A stretch of DNA of 64,000 nt from Sphingopyxis sp. GW247-27LB (GCF_002277025.1 NZ_NIWD01000013.1:167459-231458), one strand, 5' to 3'. Counted from the first letter of the stretch, positions 35,411-45,141 are shown. Program-made: numbers and translations. The notes: generated by a model from the letters alone, not told the origin.

Positions 35411-36844
35411 TTACGCCGGTATCCCGCTGATCGCCTTGACTTCCATGAAGTCCTTGAGGCCGAACAGCCCGCCTTCGCGGCCGTTGCCCGACGCCTTGTA
35501 GCCGCCGAAGGGCGCGCCCGGGCCGGGGCCCCACGCGTTGACCGCGACCATGCCGGCGCGCAGCTTCGGCGCGACCTCGGCCGCCTTGGCGGGGTCGCCC
35601 GAGACGACGGCGGAGAGGCCATATTCGGTGTCGTTGGCGATATCGACCGCCTGATCGAGATCGTCATAAGCCATCACGGTCGCGACGGGGCCGAAGATCT
35701 CTTCCCTGGCGATCCGCATGTCGGGGGTCACGCCCGAAAAGACCGTCGGCTTGATATAATAGCCGCGGTTGACGTTCGACGGCAGGCCGGTGCCGCCGGT
35801 TTCCAGCGTCGCGCCTTCGTCGATCGCCGACTGGATCAGGCCCTGGATCTTGTCGAACTGCGCCTTGTTGACGACGGGGCCGATATGGCCGCCCTCGGCC
35901 ATCGGGTCGCCGACCTGCGTGCCGTCGAACATCGCCTTGATCACGCCGACCGCTTCGTTCTCGCGATCCTTGTGGACGAGGATGCGGGTCGGGGCGATGC
36001 AGCTCTGGCCGGTGTTGACCAGCACGCCCTGCACCGTCGGCGGCAGCACCGCTTCGAGGTCGGCGTCGGGCAGGACGATGTTCGGCGACTTGCCGCCAAG
36101 CTCCTGATGGACGCGCTTGACGGTATCGGCGGCCGCCTTGGCGACGAGGATGCCGGCGCGGGTCGAGCCGGTGAAGCTCACCATCTCGATCCCCGGGTGA
36201 GCCGAGATCGCGTTTCCGACGGTCGGCCCGTCGCCCTGGACGAGGTTGAAGACGCCCGGCGGCACGCCAGCGGCGTCGAGGATCTCGGCGAAGATCGTAG
36301 CGTTGCCGGGGCATTCCTCCGACGGCTTCAGGACCATCGTGTTGCCCGCGGCGAGCGCCGGCGCGACCTTCAATGCGATCTGGTTGAGCGGCCAGTTCCA
36401 CGGCGTGATCATGCCGACGACGCCGATCGGTTCGTAGACGACCTTGTTCGCGCCATGCTGTTCGCTGAAGGCGAAATCCTTGAGCGCCGCGATCGTGCCC
36501 ATGAAGCCGCCGATACCGGCGCCGACCTGCGCGGTGCCCGCGAAGCTGACCGGCGCGCCCATTTCGGCCGCCATCGACTTGGCAAGATCGGCGCCGCGCT
36601 TCTTATATTCCTCGACGATCCGACCCAGCACCTCGAGCCGCTGCTCGCGCGTGGTCTGCGACCAGCTCTTGAACGCTTCCTTCGCCGCGGCGACGGCATC
36701 GTCGACATCGGCCGCGGTGCCGAGGACGATCGTCGAAGCGGGTTCTTCGGTCGCCGGGTTGATGACCTGATGTTCCTTGCCGCCCTTGCTGTCGACCCAC
36801 TGGCCGCCGATGAAATTCTGCTTGAGATGCTGTTCGGTGCTCAT
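35411..36844 (-). CDS. NAD(P)-dependent aldehyde dehydrogenase
   Basis: A 477-residue aldehyde dehydrogenase. It shows the cofactor and oxyanion segment ITPWNWPLNQIALKVAPAL, KPSEECPGNA and FTGSTRAG. General-base Glu is in VHQELGGKSPN, and the nucleophile is Cys282 in NTGQSCIAPTR. The later EEIFGPV and PFGGYKASGNGREGG are standard. It resembles the broad-range group once annotated as DhaS- or betaine-aldehyde-like enzymes; the substrate is undetermined. The start ATG 36844 gives the normal N-terminus. It lies 85 bases downstream of an M20 peptidase on the same strand, so they may share a transcript. Confidence 0.93.
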   Translation of the reverse strand: MSTEQHLKQNFIGGQWVDSKGGKEHQVINPATEEPASTIVLGTAADVDDAVAAAKEAFKSWSQTTREQRLEVLGRIVEEYKKRGADLAKSMAAEMGAPVSFAGTAQVGAGIGGFMGTIAALKDFAFSEQHGANKVVYEPIGVVGMITPWNWPLNQIALKVAPALAAGNTMVLKPSEECPGNATIFAEILDAAGVPPGVFNLVQGDGPTVGNAISAHPGIEMVSFTGSTRAGILVAKAAADTVKRVHQELGGKSPNIVLPDADLEAVLPPTVQGVLVNTGQSCIAPTRILVHKDRENEAVGVIKAMFDGTQVGDPMAEGGHIGPVVNKAQFDKIQGLIQSAIDEGATLETGGTGLPSNVNRGYYIKPTVFSGVTPDMRIAREEIFGPVATVMAYDDLDQAVDIANDTEYGLSAVVSGDPAKAAEVAPKLRAGMVAVNAWGPGPGAPFGGYKASGNGREGGLFGLKDFMEVKAISGIPA

Positions 36845-36929
36845 GTCGTTTCTCCCATCGGCGTGAAATACGTCTCGCTTTGCTACCTAAGCACTGGCGC
36901 GAATGAATCAAGCGCGGGCGGGCGCGAAA

Positions 36930-38240
36930 TTATCGCCCCTCGGCGGCGAGGCGCGATATCAGGATCGCGGCGCGCGTCGCCTGGCGCGCGATCGACGGCA
37001 GTTCGACCGTTTCGCCCGGCGCATGATCGCCGGTGCTGTAGGTGCCGAACCCGGCGAGGCTGTCGACGTCGGCGGCGACGAAGCTGATGTCGCCGGCGCC
37101 GCGCTTCAGCGGGTCGAGCGCCGCCATTTCGGCGAGGCCGAGGTCGCGGTTGACGCCGTTGAGCTTCGCGAGCAGCGCCCGATTGCCGTTGGTCGGCGCC
37201 ATCGCCGGGTAGCCGCCGGGGTCGAAGGCGAGGCTGGCGCCGGTGCCGGGTGCATGATCGGCGACGATCGCCGCCATCTTCGCCTTCACGCGCGCCGCCT
37301 GCTCGGCCGAAAGCGTGCGAAGGTCGCCGCGCGCGATCGCGGTCGCGGCGATGATGTTGGTCTTGCCGCTCGTCGTCGCGCGGATGCCGCCTTCGTCGAG
37401 CGTCGCCTCCTGCCCGCCCGCGACCAGCCCGACGTTGAAGGTCAGGTTGGGCTCGGGCAGTTCGGTGCGGAAGCGCTGGATGATGCGCGCGAGTTCGTAG
37501 ATCGCGCCGTCGCCCGATTCGGCGCTGAAGATGCCCGAGCTGTGATTGGCCTTGCCCGTCGTGGTGACCGTCCAGCTTTCGGACGAGCGGCGCGCGACCG
37601 ACCCCATGTCGGCGCCGCCGTCGCGGACGAGCCCTTCGAAATCGAGCGCGACATCGCTGCGCTTGCCCGCCGCGATCAGGTCGGCGCGCGATTTGGCGAT
37701 CGGGTCGCCCGCATCCTCTTCGTCGCCCGTCAGGTGGATCTCGATATTGGCGTTCTTCAGCGTCCCCGCCGCATGCATCGCGCGCAGTGCCGCGACGATC
37801 ACCGTCATGCCGCCCTTGTCGTCGCCGACACCGGGGCCCTCGGCGAGATCGCCCTTGCGGGTGAAGGCCTGGAACGGCGAGTCGGGTTCGAACACCGTGT
37901 CGAGATGGCCGATGAGCAGCAGGCGCTTGCCGCCCTCGCGCCCCTTGTGAACCGCGATCAGATGGCCCGCGCGCTTCGTTTCGGGCATCGGTTTCCACGT
38001 CACCGCGAAGCCCAGGGGCTCGAGTTCGGCGCGCATCATGGCCCCGACCTTCTCGACCCCTTCGAGGTTGAGCGAGCCGCTGTTCTGATTGACGAGGCGT
38101 TCGAGCAGCGCGATCGAGCGATCCTGCTCGGCGGCGACGGTCTTCGCCATCGTGGCCTCGGCCTTTGAGAGCTTCGCGTCCGCCGCCGGCGCGAGGGCGA
38201 TCGAGGCGGCGAGGATGGCGGCGAGCGGCAGCAATTTCAT
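36930..38240 (-). CDS. Secreted M20-family zinc metallopeptidase
   Basis: A 436-residue exported peptidase of the M20/M25/M40 family, glutamate-carboxypeptidase-like. Signal peptide: LLPLAAILAASIALAPAADA. Metal ligands are in GHLDTVFE (His, Asp), GVGDDKGGM (bridging Asp), TGDEEDAGDP (Glu-Glu) and ALDFEG. The dimerisation domain lies between, with KANHSSG. The tail SLAGFGTYSTGDHAPGETVEL carries the final His. ATG 38240 gives a clean signal peptide. It probably cleaves C-terminal or dipeptide substrates in the periplasm; the substrate is unknown. Confidence 0.9.
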   Translation of the reverse strand: MKLLPLAAILAASIALAPAADAKLSKAEATMAKTVAAEQDRSIALLERLVNQNSGSLNLEGVEKVGAMMRAELEPLGFAVTWKPMPETKRAGHLIAVHKGREGGKRLLLIGHLDTVFEPDSPFQAFTRKGDLAEGPGVGDDKGGMTVIVAALRAMHAAGTLKNANIEIHLTGDEEDAGDPIAKSRADLIAAGKRSDVALDFEGLVRDGGADMGSVARRSSESWTVTTTGKANHSSGIFSAESGDGAIYELARIIQRFRTELPEPNLTFNVGLVAGGQEATLDEGGIRATTSGKTNIIAATAIARGDLRTLSAEQAARVKAKMAAIVADHAPGTGASLAFDPGGYPAMAPTNGNRALLAKLNGVNRDLGLAEMAALDPLKRGAGDISFVAADVDSLAGFGTYSTGDHAPGETVELPSIARQATRAAILISRLAAEGR

Positions 38241-38293
38241 CGAGGACTCCCTTCGGGTCCCTTGTGCCGCCTGCCGCACCGGGCGGCAAGCCG

Positions 38294-38905
38294 TCAGCCC
38301 GGATAGGGCGACGCCCTCAGCAACCGCGCGAGATGCGCGGCATTGGCGGCGACCATCTTCGCGGTCTCGGTGACCTTGCCCGGACGCTTCTTCAGATCCT
38401 TGAAGTCGACCGATCCCATCGCCTCGCCGACCCAATAACAGGCGGCGACCGCGGGAATCGTCCAGCCGACGTCGTTCAGCGCCTGGAGGATTTGGGACGT
38501 GACATTGTGCGCGCCGTCCTCATTGCCGACGATCGCGGCGACCGCGACCTTCGAATAGCTCGGCATGCGGCCCGCATCGTCGGTTTCGGACAGGAAGGCA
38601 TCCATGCGCTCCATGACGAGCTTGGCGATGCTTGATGCCTGGCCGAGCCAGATCGGGGTGCCGAAGATCAGGATGTCCGCGGCGAGAATCCGCTCGCGGA
38701 TCGCGGGCCATTCGTCACCGTCGCCTTCGTCGGAGGTCACGCCCCATCGGACCTTGTGCCGCGCGATGCGGATCGGATCGCCGACGGTGACGTTCTGGTC
38801 GGTGAAATGCTCGGCGAGCACCGCGAGCATTGCGTCTGTCGAGCTTTCGCGCCCGCCCGCTGACAGCGAGCAGTTGATGGCGGTGGCGGTGAGAGGGGCG
38901 ACCAT
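38294..38905 (-). CDS. Flavodoxin-like NAD(P)H-dependent FMN reductase family protein
   Basis: A 203-residue flavodoxin-fold protein. The phosphate-binding region is near INCSLSAGGRESST, and ILIFGTPIWLGQASSIAKLVMERMDAFL is the typical flavodoxin-like second flavin loop. VAVAAIVGNEDGAHNVTSQILQALNDVGW completes the fold. It probably reduces quinones or FMN with NAD(P)H; its physiological partner is unknown. It starts at ATG 38905. It is 53 bases upstream of the M20 peptidase start on the same strand, so co-transcription is possible. Confidence 0.85.
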   Translation of the reverse strand: MVAPLTATAINCSLSAGGRESSTDAMLAVLAEHFTDQNVTVGDPIRIARHKVRWGVTSDEGDGDEWPAIRERILAADILIFGTPIWLGQASSIAKLVMERMDAFLSETDDAGRMPSYSKVAVAAIVGNEDGAHNVTSQILQALNDVGWTIPAVAACYWVGEAMGSVDFKDLKKRPGKVTETAKMVAANAAHLARLLRASPYPG

Positions 38906-38979
38906 GATCGATCCTTCGCGGGTTGGCCCCCTCGCGAAGGGGAAATGAACGGCGGGGGCCGGAAGTTCCGGTCAGCGGC

Positions 38980-39498
38980 CTATGACGCGTCCTCTACCGC
39001 GTCGAAATCATCGAGCTTCTTCAGCGCGTCGCGGGCGATCGAATGGAGCTTGACCATGTTCACCGCCAGGCCTTCGGTGTCGTGCCCCGTCAGTTCGTCA
39101 ACGGTGAAGGCGACGCGCGTACGGTCGGGCGCGAGTTCGTCGAAGGTGAATTTGAGCCCGGTGGCAAGGGCGCCGTCGTCGACGCTGTAGATCAGGTGCG
39201 CCTCGCGTGGGATCGTCATCGCCACCGCGATCTTGACCTTATAGGCGTCGGGCCGCTCCTTCGGGGCGACCTGCGGCCACAGCGGATCGCTCTTGTCCAC
39301 CACCAGCTCGTAAAGCCGGTCCGAGCCGCCGTTGGTGACGAGCGGCAGACCCGTGAAGGCGCCGTCGTCGCCGAACATCTTCGCGAAGACCTGTTCGCGC
39401 GGCGCCGCGACGGTGCGGGTCTGGCTGACCAGCTCGATCGACTTGCCGCATCCGGCGGTCAGCAGCAGGGCGGCGGCAAGGATGAGAGCGCGCAGCAT
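38980..39498 (-). CDS. Predicted lipoprotein with SRPBCC-like domain
   Basis: A 172-residue envelope lipoprotein. The signal sequence is LRALILAAALLLTAGCGKS with lipobox LTAGC (Cys 17). The remainder resembles a polyketide-cyclase/SRPBCC fold (SQTRTVAAPREQVFAKMFGDD at the N-terminus, TRVAFTVDELTG near the C-terminus), but the family call is weak. ATG 39498 is eight bases after GGGAGGGA, a strong Shine-Dalgarno. It lies alone between the flavodoxin-like gene and the glnA terminator. Confidence 0.75.
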   Translation of the reverse strand: MLRALILAAALLLTAGCGKSIELVSQTRTVAAPREQVFAKMFGDDGAFTGLPLVTNGGSDRLYELVVDKSDPLWPQVAPKERPDAYKVKIAVAMTIPREAHLIYSVDDGALATGLKFTFDELAPDRTRVAFTVDELTGHDTEGLAVNMVKLHSIARDALKKLDDFDAVEDAS

Positions 39499-39572
39499 GA
39501 ATTCCCTCCCGACAGGAGGTTTGCCCAATAATGCGCGCCGCTTACCAAAGCGTAAGCGGCCGGCAACGAAAA

Positions 39573-39603
39573 GGGCGCCCGGCTCCCCTCGAGCCGGACG
39601 CCC
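39573..39603 (-). terminator. Terminator after glnA
   Basis: GGGCGCCCGGCTC / GAGCCGGACGCCC form a 13-bp stem with one mismatch. On the minus strand it is followed by TTTTCG, 24 bases past the glnA stop. Confidence 0.75.
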
Positions 39604-39627
39604 CTTGGCGTTGCCGATCGCGAACGA

Positions 39628-41040
39628 TCAGGCGCTGTAATACATGTCGAATTCGACCGGGCTCGGGGTCTGTTCGAAGCGATAGACCTCGTCCCACTTG
39701 AGTTCGACATAGGCCTCGATCTGATCCTTCGAGAACACGTCGCCCTTCAGCAGGAAGTCGTGATCGGCCATCAGCGAGTCGAGCGCTTCGCGCAAGGACC
39801 CGCAGACGGTCGGCACTTCCTTCAGTTCCTCGGGCGGCAGGTCATAGAGATTCTTGTCCATCGCCTCGCCGGGATGGATCTTGTTCTGGATGCCGTCGAG
39901 CCCCGCCATCAGCAACGCCGCGTAGCAGAGATAGGGGTTCGCCATCGCGTCGGGGAAGCGGAACTCGACGCGCTTCGCCTTGGCGCCCGCACCGTAAGGA
40001 ATGCGGCACGAGGCCGAACGGTTGCGGCTCGAATAGGCGAGCAGCACCGGCGCCTCGAAGCCGGGGACGAGGCGCTTGTAGCTGTTCGTCGTCGGGTTGG
40101 TGAAGGCGTTCAGGGCCTTGGCGTGCTTGACGACGCCGCCGATGAAATAGAGGCACAAGTCCGAAAGGCCCGCATAGCCGTTGCCTGCGAAGAGCGGCTT
40201 GCCCTTTTCCCAGATCGAGATGTGGGTGTGCATGCCGCTGCCGTTGTCGTCCTTGATCGGCTTGGGCATGAAGGTCGCGGTCTTGCCATAGGCGTGCGCG
40301 ACCTGGTGCACGACGTACTTGTAGATCTGCATGCGGTCGGCGGTCTGGGTCAGTGTGCCGAAAGTCAGGCCCAGTTCGTGCTGCGCTGCGGCGACCTCAT
40401 GGTGGTGCTTGTCGCACGGCAGGCCCATTTCGAGCATCGTCGAGACCATCTCGGCGCGGATGTCGACCGCGCTGTCGACCGGCGCGACGGGGAAATAGCC
40501 GCCCTTGGCGCGCGGACGGTGGGCAAGGTTGCCGCCCTCGTAGCTGCGGCCGGTGTTGGTCGGCAGCTCGATATCGTCGAGTTCGAAGCCCGATTTATTA
40601 TAGCCGGTTTCGAAGCGCACGTCGTCGAACATGAAGAATTCGGCCTCGGGCCCGACATAGACGGTGTCGCCGATGCCGGTCGATCCGACATAGGCCTCGG
40701 CGCGCTTCGCGGTCGTGCGCGGGTCGCGGGCATAGCCCTCGCCGGTCGCGGGCTCGACGATGTCGCAGACCATGATCAGCATCGGGGTCGCCGAGAAGGG
40801 GTCGTCATAGACCGCGTCGAGGTCGGGCTTCAGGATCATGTCGCTCTCGTTGATCGCCTTCCAGCCCTCGATCGACGAGCCGTCGAACATCAGCCCGTCC
40901 TCGAGCGAATCCTCGTCGATCACGCCGGCGCACATCGTCAGGTGATGCCATTTGCCCTTGGGGTCGGTGAAGCGCAGGTCGACCCACTCGATGTCATTGT
41001 CCTTGATCCGCGCGATGATATCCTTGGGCTTGGTGGCCAT
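39628..41040 (-). CDS. glnA: Glutamine synthetase type I
   Basis: A 470-residue GSI that condenses ammonia and glutamate with ATP, acting as a dodecamer. It shows [17 protein letters not shown] near 50-66, the metal-ligand region [27 protein letters not shown] and the ammonium-site strand [13 protein letters not shown]. The adenylylation site is Tyr399 in [10 protein letters not shown], so it is a GSI-beta regulated by GlnE. It is 71 bases downstream of glnB on the same strand, the usual alphaproteobacterial glnBA operon. Transcription is probably nitrogen-controlled (see 41564-41578). Confidence 0.97.
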   Translation of the reverse strand: MATKPKDIIARIKDNDIEWVDLRFTDPKGKWHHLTMCAGVIDEDSLEDGLMFDGSSIEGWKAINESDMILKPDLDAVYDDPFSATPMLIMVCDIVEPATGEGYARDPRTTAKRAEAYVGSTGIGDTVYVGPEAEFFMFDDVRFETGYNKSGFELDDIELPTNTGRSYEGGNLAHRPRAKGGYFPVAPVDSAVDIRAEMVSTMLEMGLPCDKHHHEVAAAQHELGLTFGTLTQTADRMQIYKYVVHQVAHAYGKTATFMPKPIKDDNGSGMHTHISIWEKGKPLFAGNGYAGLSDLCLYFIGGVVKHAKALNAFTNPTTNSYKRLVPGFEAPVLLAYSSRNRSASCRIPYGAGAKAKRVEFRFPDAMANPYLCYAALLMAGLDGIQNKIHPGEAMDKNLYDLPPEELKEVPTVCGSLREALDSLMADHDFLLKGDVFSKDQIEAYVELKWDEVYRFEQTPSPVEFDMYYSA

Positions 41041-41111
41041 GGTCTGAACGTCCTTCTTGCGATGATGTCCCGGTCGTCCGGGGGTGTTGAACTGGAATGG
41101 CGACGGAGGCC

Positions 41112-41489
<378 letters not shown>

Positions 41490-41563
41490 TCAAAGCCGGA
41501 TCAGGCGCGCCTGGTCCGGTTCGGCCGGTCGAGTCGGAGCGGTGTCCCGCCATCTTGCACCAA

Positions 41564-41578
41564 TCAAGAGCCGTGCCA
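41564..41578 (-). promoter_or_regulatory. Candidate sigma-54 promoter of glnBA
   Basis: Read on the minus strand, TGGCACGGCTCTTGA matches the sigma-54 consensus TGGCAC-N5-TTGC except for the last base. It lies about 114 bases before the glnB start. An NtrC-like half-site, TGGTGCA, follows just downstream on the same strand. Nitrogen-regulated transcription of glnBA is well known, but use of this exact site is inferred. Confidence 0.45.
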
Positions 41579-41702
41579 ATTGGCGAATCGCGGGGTTTCG
41601 CGGAGATTTGCGGCGAAGGATCGCGGCATTGCCCAAGGGGTGGGCAGCGGGGGGATTTTATTGCCTAAAATATGGGCAAGAGCGTTGGGCGGTTTGATTT
41701 TG

Positions 41703-41859
41703 TTTCACGCGAAGACGCGAAGGCGCGAAGAAGGTCGCGCATCAAGCATGACCGCTTATTGTCGCCGCAGGCGACCTTAAAAGGCGCGTTCGCGTGATCG
41801 GCGAGCAACACGGGCGCAAGGGGGCTACCTTCTTAGCGCCTTCGCGTCTTCGCGTGAAA
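41703..41859. repeat. 157-bp MITE-like inverted-repeat element
   Basis: The terminal arms 41703-41735 and 41827-41859 are complementary over 33 bp with one mismatch, beginning TTTCACGCGAAGACGCGAAG. The 91-base centre contains a small perfect hairpin GTCGCC-gca-GGCGAC. There is no coding frame and no obvious target-site duplication. This size and arm structure resemble a miniature inverted-repeat element or a dispersed bacterial palindrome. Confidence 0.75.
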
Positions 41860-41918
41860 AATTCCTGTCCCGCCCTCTCCGCAGCTCCCATCGCTTACGG
41901 AGAGGCCGGAATTTCGTC

Positions 41919-44102
41919 CTACCGCCCGACTGGCGCCGTCGCTTCGGGCAGATTGGCCTTGGTCCAGTTCGACCGGTCGATGACATAGGCGCGGATCGCT
42001 TCGGCATCGGCGGGGGTGAGGACGCGGGCGAAGCTGACCATGCCGCGGTCCTTGAGCGCGCCGTCGAGGATCACGCTCTTCCACGCGTCGGTGTTGGTGA
42101 GCGTGCCCGAGACGCGCAGATCGGGGGTGAAGCCGTTGCCGATCGCGCTGTCGCCATGACAGACTTGGCAATAACGCCCGAAGTGCGCCTTGCCCGCCGC
42201 GATCTGCTCCGGTGTCCCGAACTGCGGCGGTGGATTCCACGCGAGCGTCGTCGTCGCCGGCGCGGGAAGTTGCACCGTGCCGCCGATCTTGAGCACGACG
42301 AGGCGCGGCAGGTTCGGGAGCTTGCGCGTCACCCCGCCCGCGACCCCGGCGACGAGCGGGAAGGCGCCGCCCTTGCCGGTCTGGAAGGCGACGTACTGGA
42401 CGCCGCCGACGCGGAAGGTCGACGGCGCGCTGACGATCCCCGACTGCATGTCGAGGTCGAGCAGCTGCTTGCCCGTATCGGCGGCATAGGCGCGGAAGCG
42501 ACCCGTGCTCGTGCCCTGGAAGACGAGATTGCCCGCGGTCGTCATCGTGCCGCCGTTCCACGCGGCGGGATAGTCGACGCCCCACGCCACCTTGCCGGTG
42601 CGCGGGTCGAAGGCGACAAGGCGTCCGGTCGTCGCGGCGACCGCGGCGCGGAACGCCTTGGCGTCGTCGGGCAGCATCGTCTTGTTGAGCGAGGTGCCGA
42701 CGTTGAAACCGAGCACCTTCCTCTTGTCGAGTTCGTCCATGTCCTGGAGATAGCCCTGCGGGATCTGCTGCGCCGGAATATAGACGAGCCCGGTCTTGGG
42801 ATTATAGCTCATCGGGTGCCAGTTGTGCGCGCCGAGCGCGCCCGGGATGGCGATGAAGGGCTTGCCGGTCCTGTAGAAGCGCGATTCGGGATTCTCGATC
42901 GGGCGGCCGGTCGCGAGGTCGTAACCGGTCGCCCAGTTAATCCCGTCGACATAGGGCTTGGCGTCGATCAGCTTGCCGGTCGTGCGGTCGATCGTGAAGA
43001 AGAAACCGTTCTTCGGCGCATGGTACAGCACCTTCGTCGGCTTGCCGCCCACCTGCTGCTCGGCGAGGATGATCGGCTGGGTCGCGGTATAGTCCCACGT
43101 CTCGGCCGGGGTTTCCTGATAGTGCCATTTATAAGTGCCGCTATCGGCGTCGAGCGCGACCACCGAGGAGAGGAACCAATTGTCCCCCTCGCCGTTCGAG
43201 CGCAGCCCGTGGTTCCACGGATTGCCGTTGCCGACGCCGAGATAAATCTGGTCGAGATCCTTGTCATAGACGATCGCGTCCCACACCGTGCCGCCGCCGC
43301 CCGACACCTTCCATTCGCCCTTGTCGGACCAGGTGGCGTTGCCCTTTGACGCGAAGATGTCGTCCGACGCGGCGCCGTCCTTCTTCTTCTCGGGATTCGG
43401 GGCCGTGTAGAAGCGCCAGCGTTGCTTGCCGGTGTCGGCGTCATGGGCGGTGACATAGCCGCGCACACCGAACTCGGCGCCGCCGTTGCCGATGAGCACC
43501 ATGTCCTTCACGACGCGCGGCGCGCCGGTGATCGTATAGGGCTTGCGCTTGTCGAAGGTCTGCGTCGACCAGATCTCCTGGCCGGTCTTCCGGTCGAGGG
43601 CGATCAGGCGGCCGTCGAGCGCGCCGACGAAGACCTTGTCGCCCCACACCGCGACGCCGCGGTTGACGACGTCGCAGCAGGCGCTGACAGCGCGCTCGCC
43701 GGGAACCTTGGGGTCGAAGGACCAGAGCTTCTTGCCGGTCGCCGCGTCCCAGGCGTCGACCTTCGACCAGGCGTGGCTGACATAGAGGGTGCCGTCGACC
43801 ACCACCGGGGTCGCTTCCTGGCCGCGCGCGTCGTCGAGGTCGGCGAACCAGGCGATGCCGAGGGTGCCGACATTCTGGTCGTTGATGTCGGTGAGCGGGC
43901 TGAAGCGCTGCTCGTCATAGCTGTAGCCGATGCCGGCCCAGTCGTCGCCGTTGCCACCGGTCTTGAGCAGCGCTTCGCTCGCCTTCTCGGCCTCGTCGAG
44001 CGATCCGCCGCCTGAGGCGCTGTCGTTCTTCGAGGCGTTGCACGCCGCCAGTGCCAGTGCCGCGCAGCCAAGCAGCGCAGCCGAAAAGACCCGTTTCGCC
44101 AT
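41919..44102 (-). CDS. PQQ-dependent quinohaemoprotein dehydrogenase (alcohol dehydrogenase type)
   Basis: A 727-residue periplasmic lipoprotein or exported enzyme: SAALLGCAALALAACNAS has a lipobox with Cys at about 21. An eight-bladed PQQ propeller (about 50-600) has the vicinal disulfide Cys142-Cys143 in VSACCDVV that covers PQQ. Tryptophan docking motifs such as GKKLWSFDPKVPG and the metal/base region NGNPWNHG are visible. A C-terminal cytochrome c carries haem site CQVCH at 645-649 and axial Met near MVSFARV. Type II quinohaemoprotein alcohol dehydrogenases have this layout. No pqq biosynthesis genes are nearby. A perfect 18-bp palindrome lies upstream. Confidence 0.92.
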   Translation of the reverse strand: MAKRVFSAALLGCAALALAACNASKNDSASGGGSLDEAEKASEALLKTGGNGDDWAGIGYSYDEQRFSPLTDINDQNVGTLGIAWFADLDDARGQEATPVVVDGTLYVSHAWSKVDAWDAATGKKLWSFDPKVPGERAVSACCDVVNRGVAVWGDKVFVGALDGRLIALDRKTGQEIWSTQTFDKRKPYTITGAPRVVKDMVLIGNGGAEFGVRGYVTAHDADTGKQRWRFYTAPNPEKKKDGAASDDIFASKGNATWSDKGEWKVSGGGGTVWDAIVYDKDLDQIYLGVGNGNPWNHGLRSNGEGDNWFLSSVVALDADSGTYKWHYQETPAETWDYTATQPIILAEQQVGGKPTKVLYHAPKNGFFFTIDRTTGKLIDAKPYVDGINWATGYDLATGRPIENPESRFYRTGKPFIAIPGALGAHNWHPMSYNPKTGLVYIPAQQIPQGYLQDMDELDKRKVLGFNVGTSLNKTMLPDDAKAFRAAVAATTGRLVAFDPRTGKVAWGVDYPAAWNGGTMTTAGNLVFQGTSTGRFRAYAADTGKQLLDLDMQSGIVSAPSTFRVGGVQYVAFQTGKGGAFPLVAGVAGGVTRKLPNLPRLVVLKIGGTVQLPAPATTTLAWNPPPQFGTPEQIAAGKAHFGRYCQVCHGDSAIGNGFTPDLRVSGTLTNTDAWKSVILDGALKDRGMVSFARVLTPADAEAIRAYVIDRSNWTKANLPEATAPVGR

Positions 44103-44129
44103 CCCATGCTCTCCCGTTCGACGCCTATG

Positions 44130-44147
44130 CTTGACGTTAACGTCAAG
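44130..44147. promoter_or_regulatory. 18-bp perfect palindrome upstream of the PQQ dehydrogenase
   Basis: CTTGACGTTAACGTCAAG is perfectly symmetrical and lies 28 bases before the dehydrogenase start, where an operator overlapping the promoter would sit. It resembles MerR-family sites used in acyl-CoA and branched-chain catabolism regulation (LiuR-like), but that assignment is from memory and unproven. Confidence 0.6.
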
Positions 44148-44186
44148 TCTGCGCTGGAAGAGGCGGGGGCGCAAGGGAGAAATGCT

Positions 44187-44271
44187 GTTCCCCGGCGAAC
44201 GCCGGGGTCCAGAGCGAAAGAACGCCAAAGTTATGTGAGGACGCCCTGGGCCCTGGCTTTCGCCGGGGAAC
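44187..44271. repeat. Palindromic element (GTTCCCCGGCGAA type)
   Basis: An imperfect inverted repeat: the left end GTTCCCCGGCGAACGCCGGG continues to TCCAG; the right end is CCCTGGCTTTCGCCGGGGAA followed by C. It occupies the spacer between the map gene end and the PQQ dehydrogenase operator. Confidence 0.75.
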
Positions 44272-44292
44272 ACGCCTGATTTCGTGCTTGGC

Positions 44293-45141
44293 TTACTGCC
44301 AGGGCGGCGCGTTCAGGCCCTTGGGGCTCGCGGTGAAGATTTCGCAGCCGTCCTCGGTGATGCCGATGCTGTGCTCGAACTGCGCCGAGAGCGATCGGTC
44401 GCGCGTCACCGCGGTCCAGCCGTCGGGGAGCATCTTCACCGCATATTTGCCGGTGTTGATCATCGGCTCGATGGTGAAGAACATGCCGGGTTTCAGCTCG
44501 GGGCCGGTGCCGGGACGGCCGGCGTGGACCACTTCGGGCGCGTCGTGAAACATCTGGCCAAGCCCGTGGCCGCAGAAATCGCGCACGACCGAATAGCGGT
44601 GGCGCTCGGCGTGGCTCTGGATCGCGTGCGCGACGTCGCCCATGCGATTGCCGGGCTTCGCCTGCTCGATGCCGAGCATCAGGCATTCGTAGGTGACCTC
44701 GACCAGCCGCCGCGCCTTGATCGGCACCTCGCCGACCAGATACATGCGGCTGGTGTCGCCGTGCCAGCCGTCGACGATGCTGGTGACATCGACGTTGATG
44801 ATGTCGCCCTCGCGCAGCGGCTTGTCGTCGGGAATGCCGTGGCAGACGACATGGTTGATGCTGGTGCAGCAGCTATGCGTGAAGCCGCGATAGCCCAAGG
44901 TCGCGGGGATGCCGCCGCCGTCGAGCATCATCCGGCGGACGAGGTCGTCGATCGCGCCGGTCGTCACGCCGGGCTGGATGAAGGGAACGAGCGCGTCGAG
45001 AATCTCGGCCGACAGCCGCCCCGCCTTGCGCATCCCGGCAAAGCCCGCCGCGTCGTGCAGCTTGATCGTGCCGTCGCGGACGGGAGTCGGGGCCGCGGCA
45101 TCGGCGGTGGTGACGGAGATATAGGAGATATAGTCGTACAT
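44293..45141 (-). CDS. map: Type I methionyl aminopeptidase
   Basis: A 282-residue methionine aminopeptidase removing initiator Met from nascent proteins. Conserved parts are TLGYRGFTHSCCTSINHVVCHGIP (substrate His), DIINVDVTSIVDGWHGDTSRMY with the two metal Asp residues, CGHGLGQMFHD (metal His), TIEPMI (metal Glu) and AQFEHSIGIT (second Glu). The ATG 45141 start adds a short tail MYDYISYISVTT before the domain. It lies alone; no rpsB or secY neighbours are seen. Confidence 0.96.
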   Translation of the reverse strand: MYDYISYISVTTADAAAPTPVRDGTIKLHDAAGFAGMRKAGRLSAEILDALVPFIQPGVTTGAIDDLVRRMMLDGGGIPATLGYRGFTHSCCTSINHVVCHGIPDDKPLREGDIINVDVTSIVDGWHGDTSRMYLVGEVPIKARRLVEVTYECLMLGIEQAKPGNRMGDVAHAIQSHAERHRYSVVRDFCGHGLGQMFHDAPEVVHAGRPGTGPELKPGMFFTIEPMINTGKYAVKMLPDGWTAVTRDRSLSAQFEHSIGITEDGCEIFTASPKGLNAPPWQ

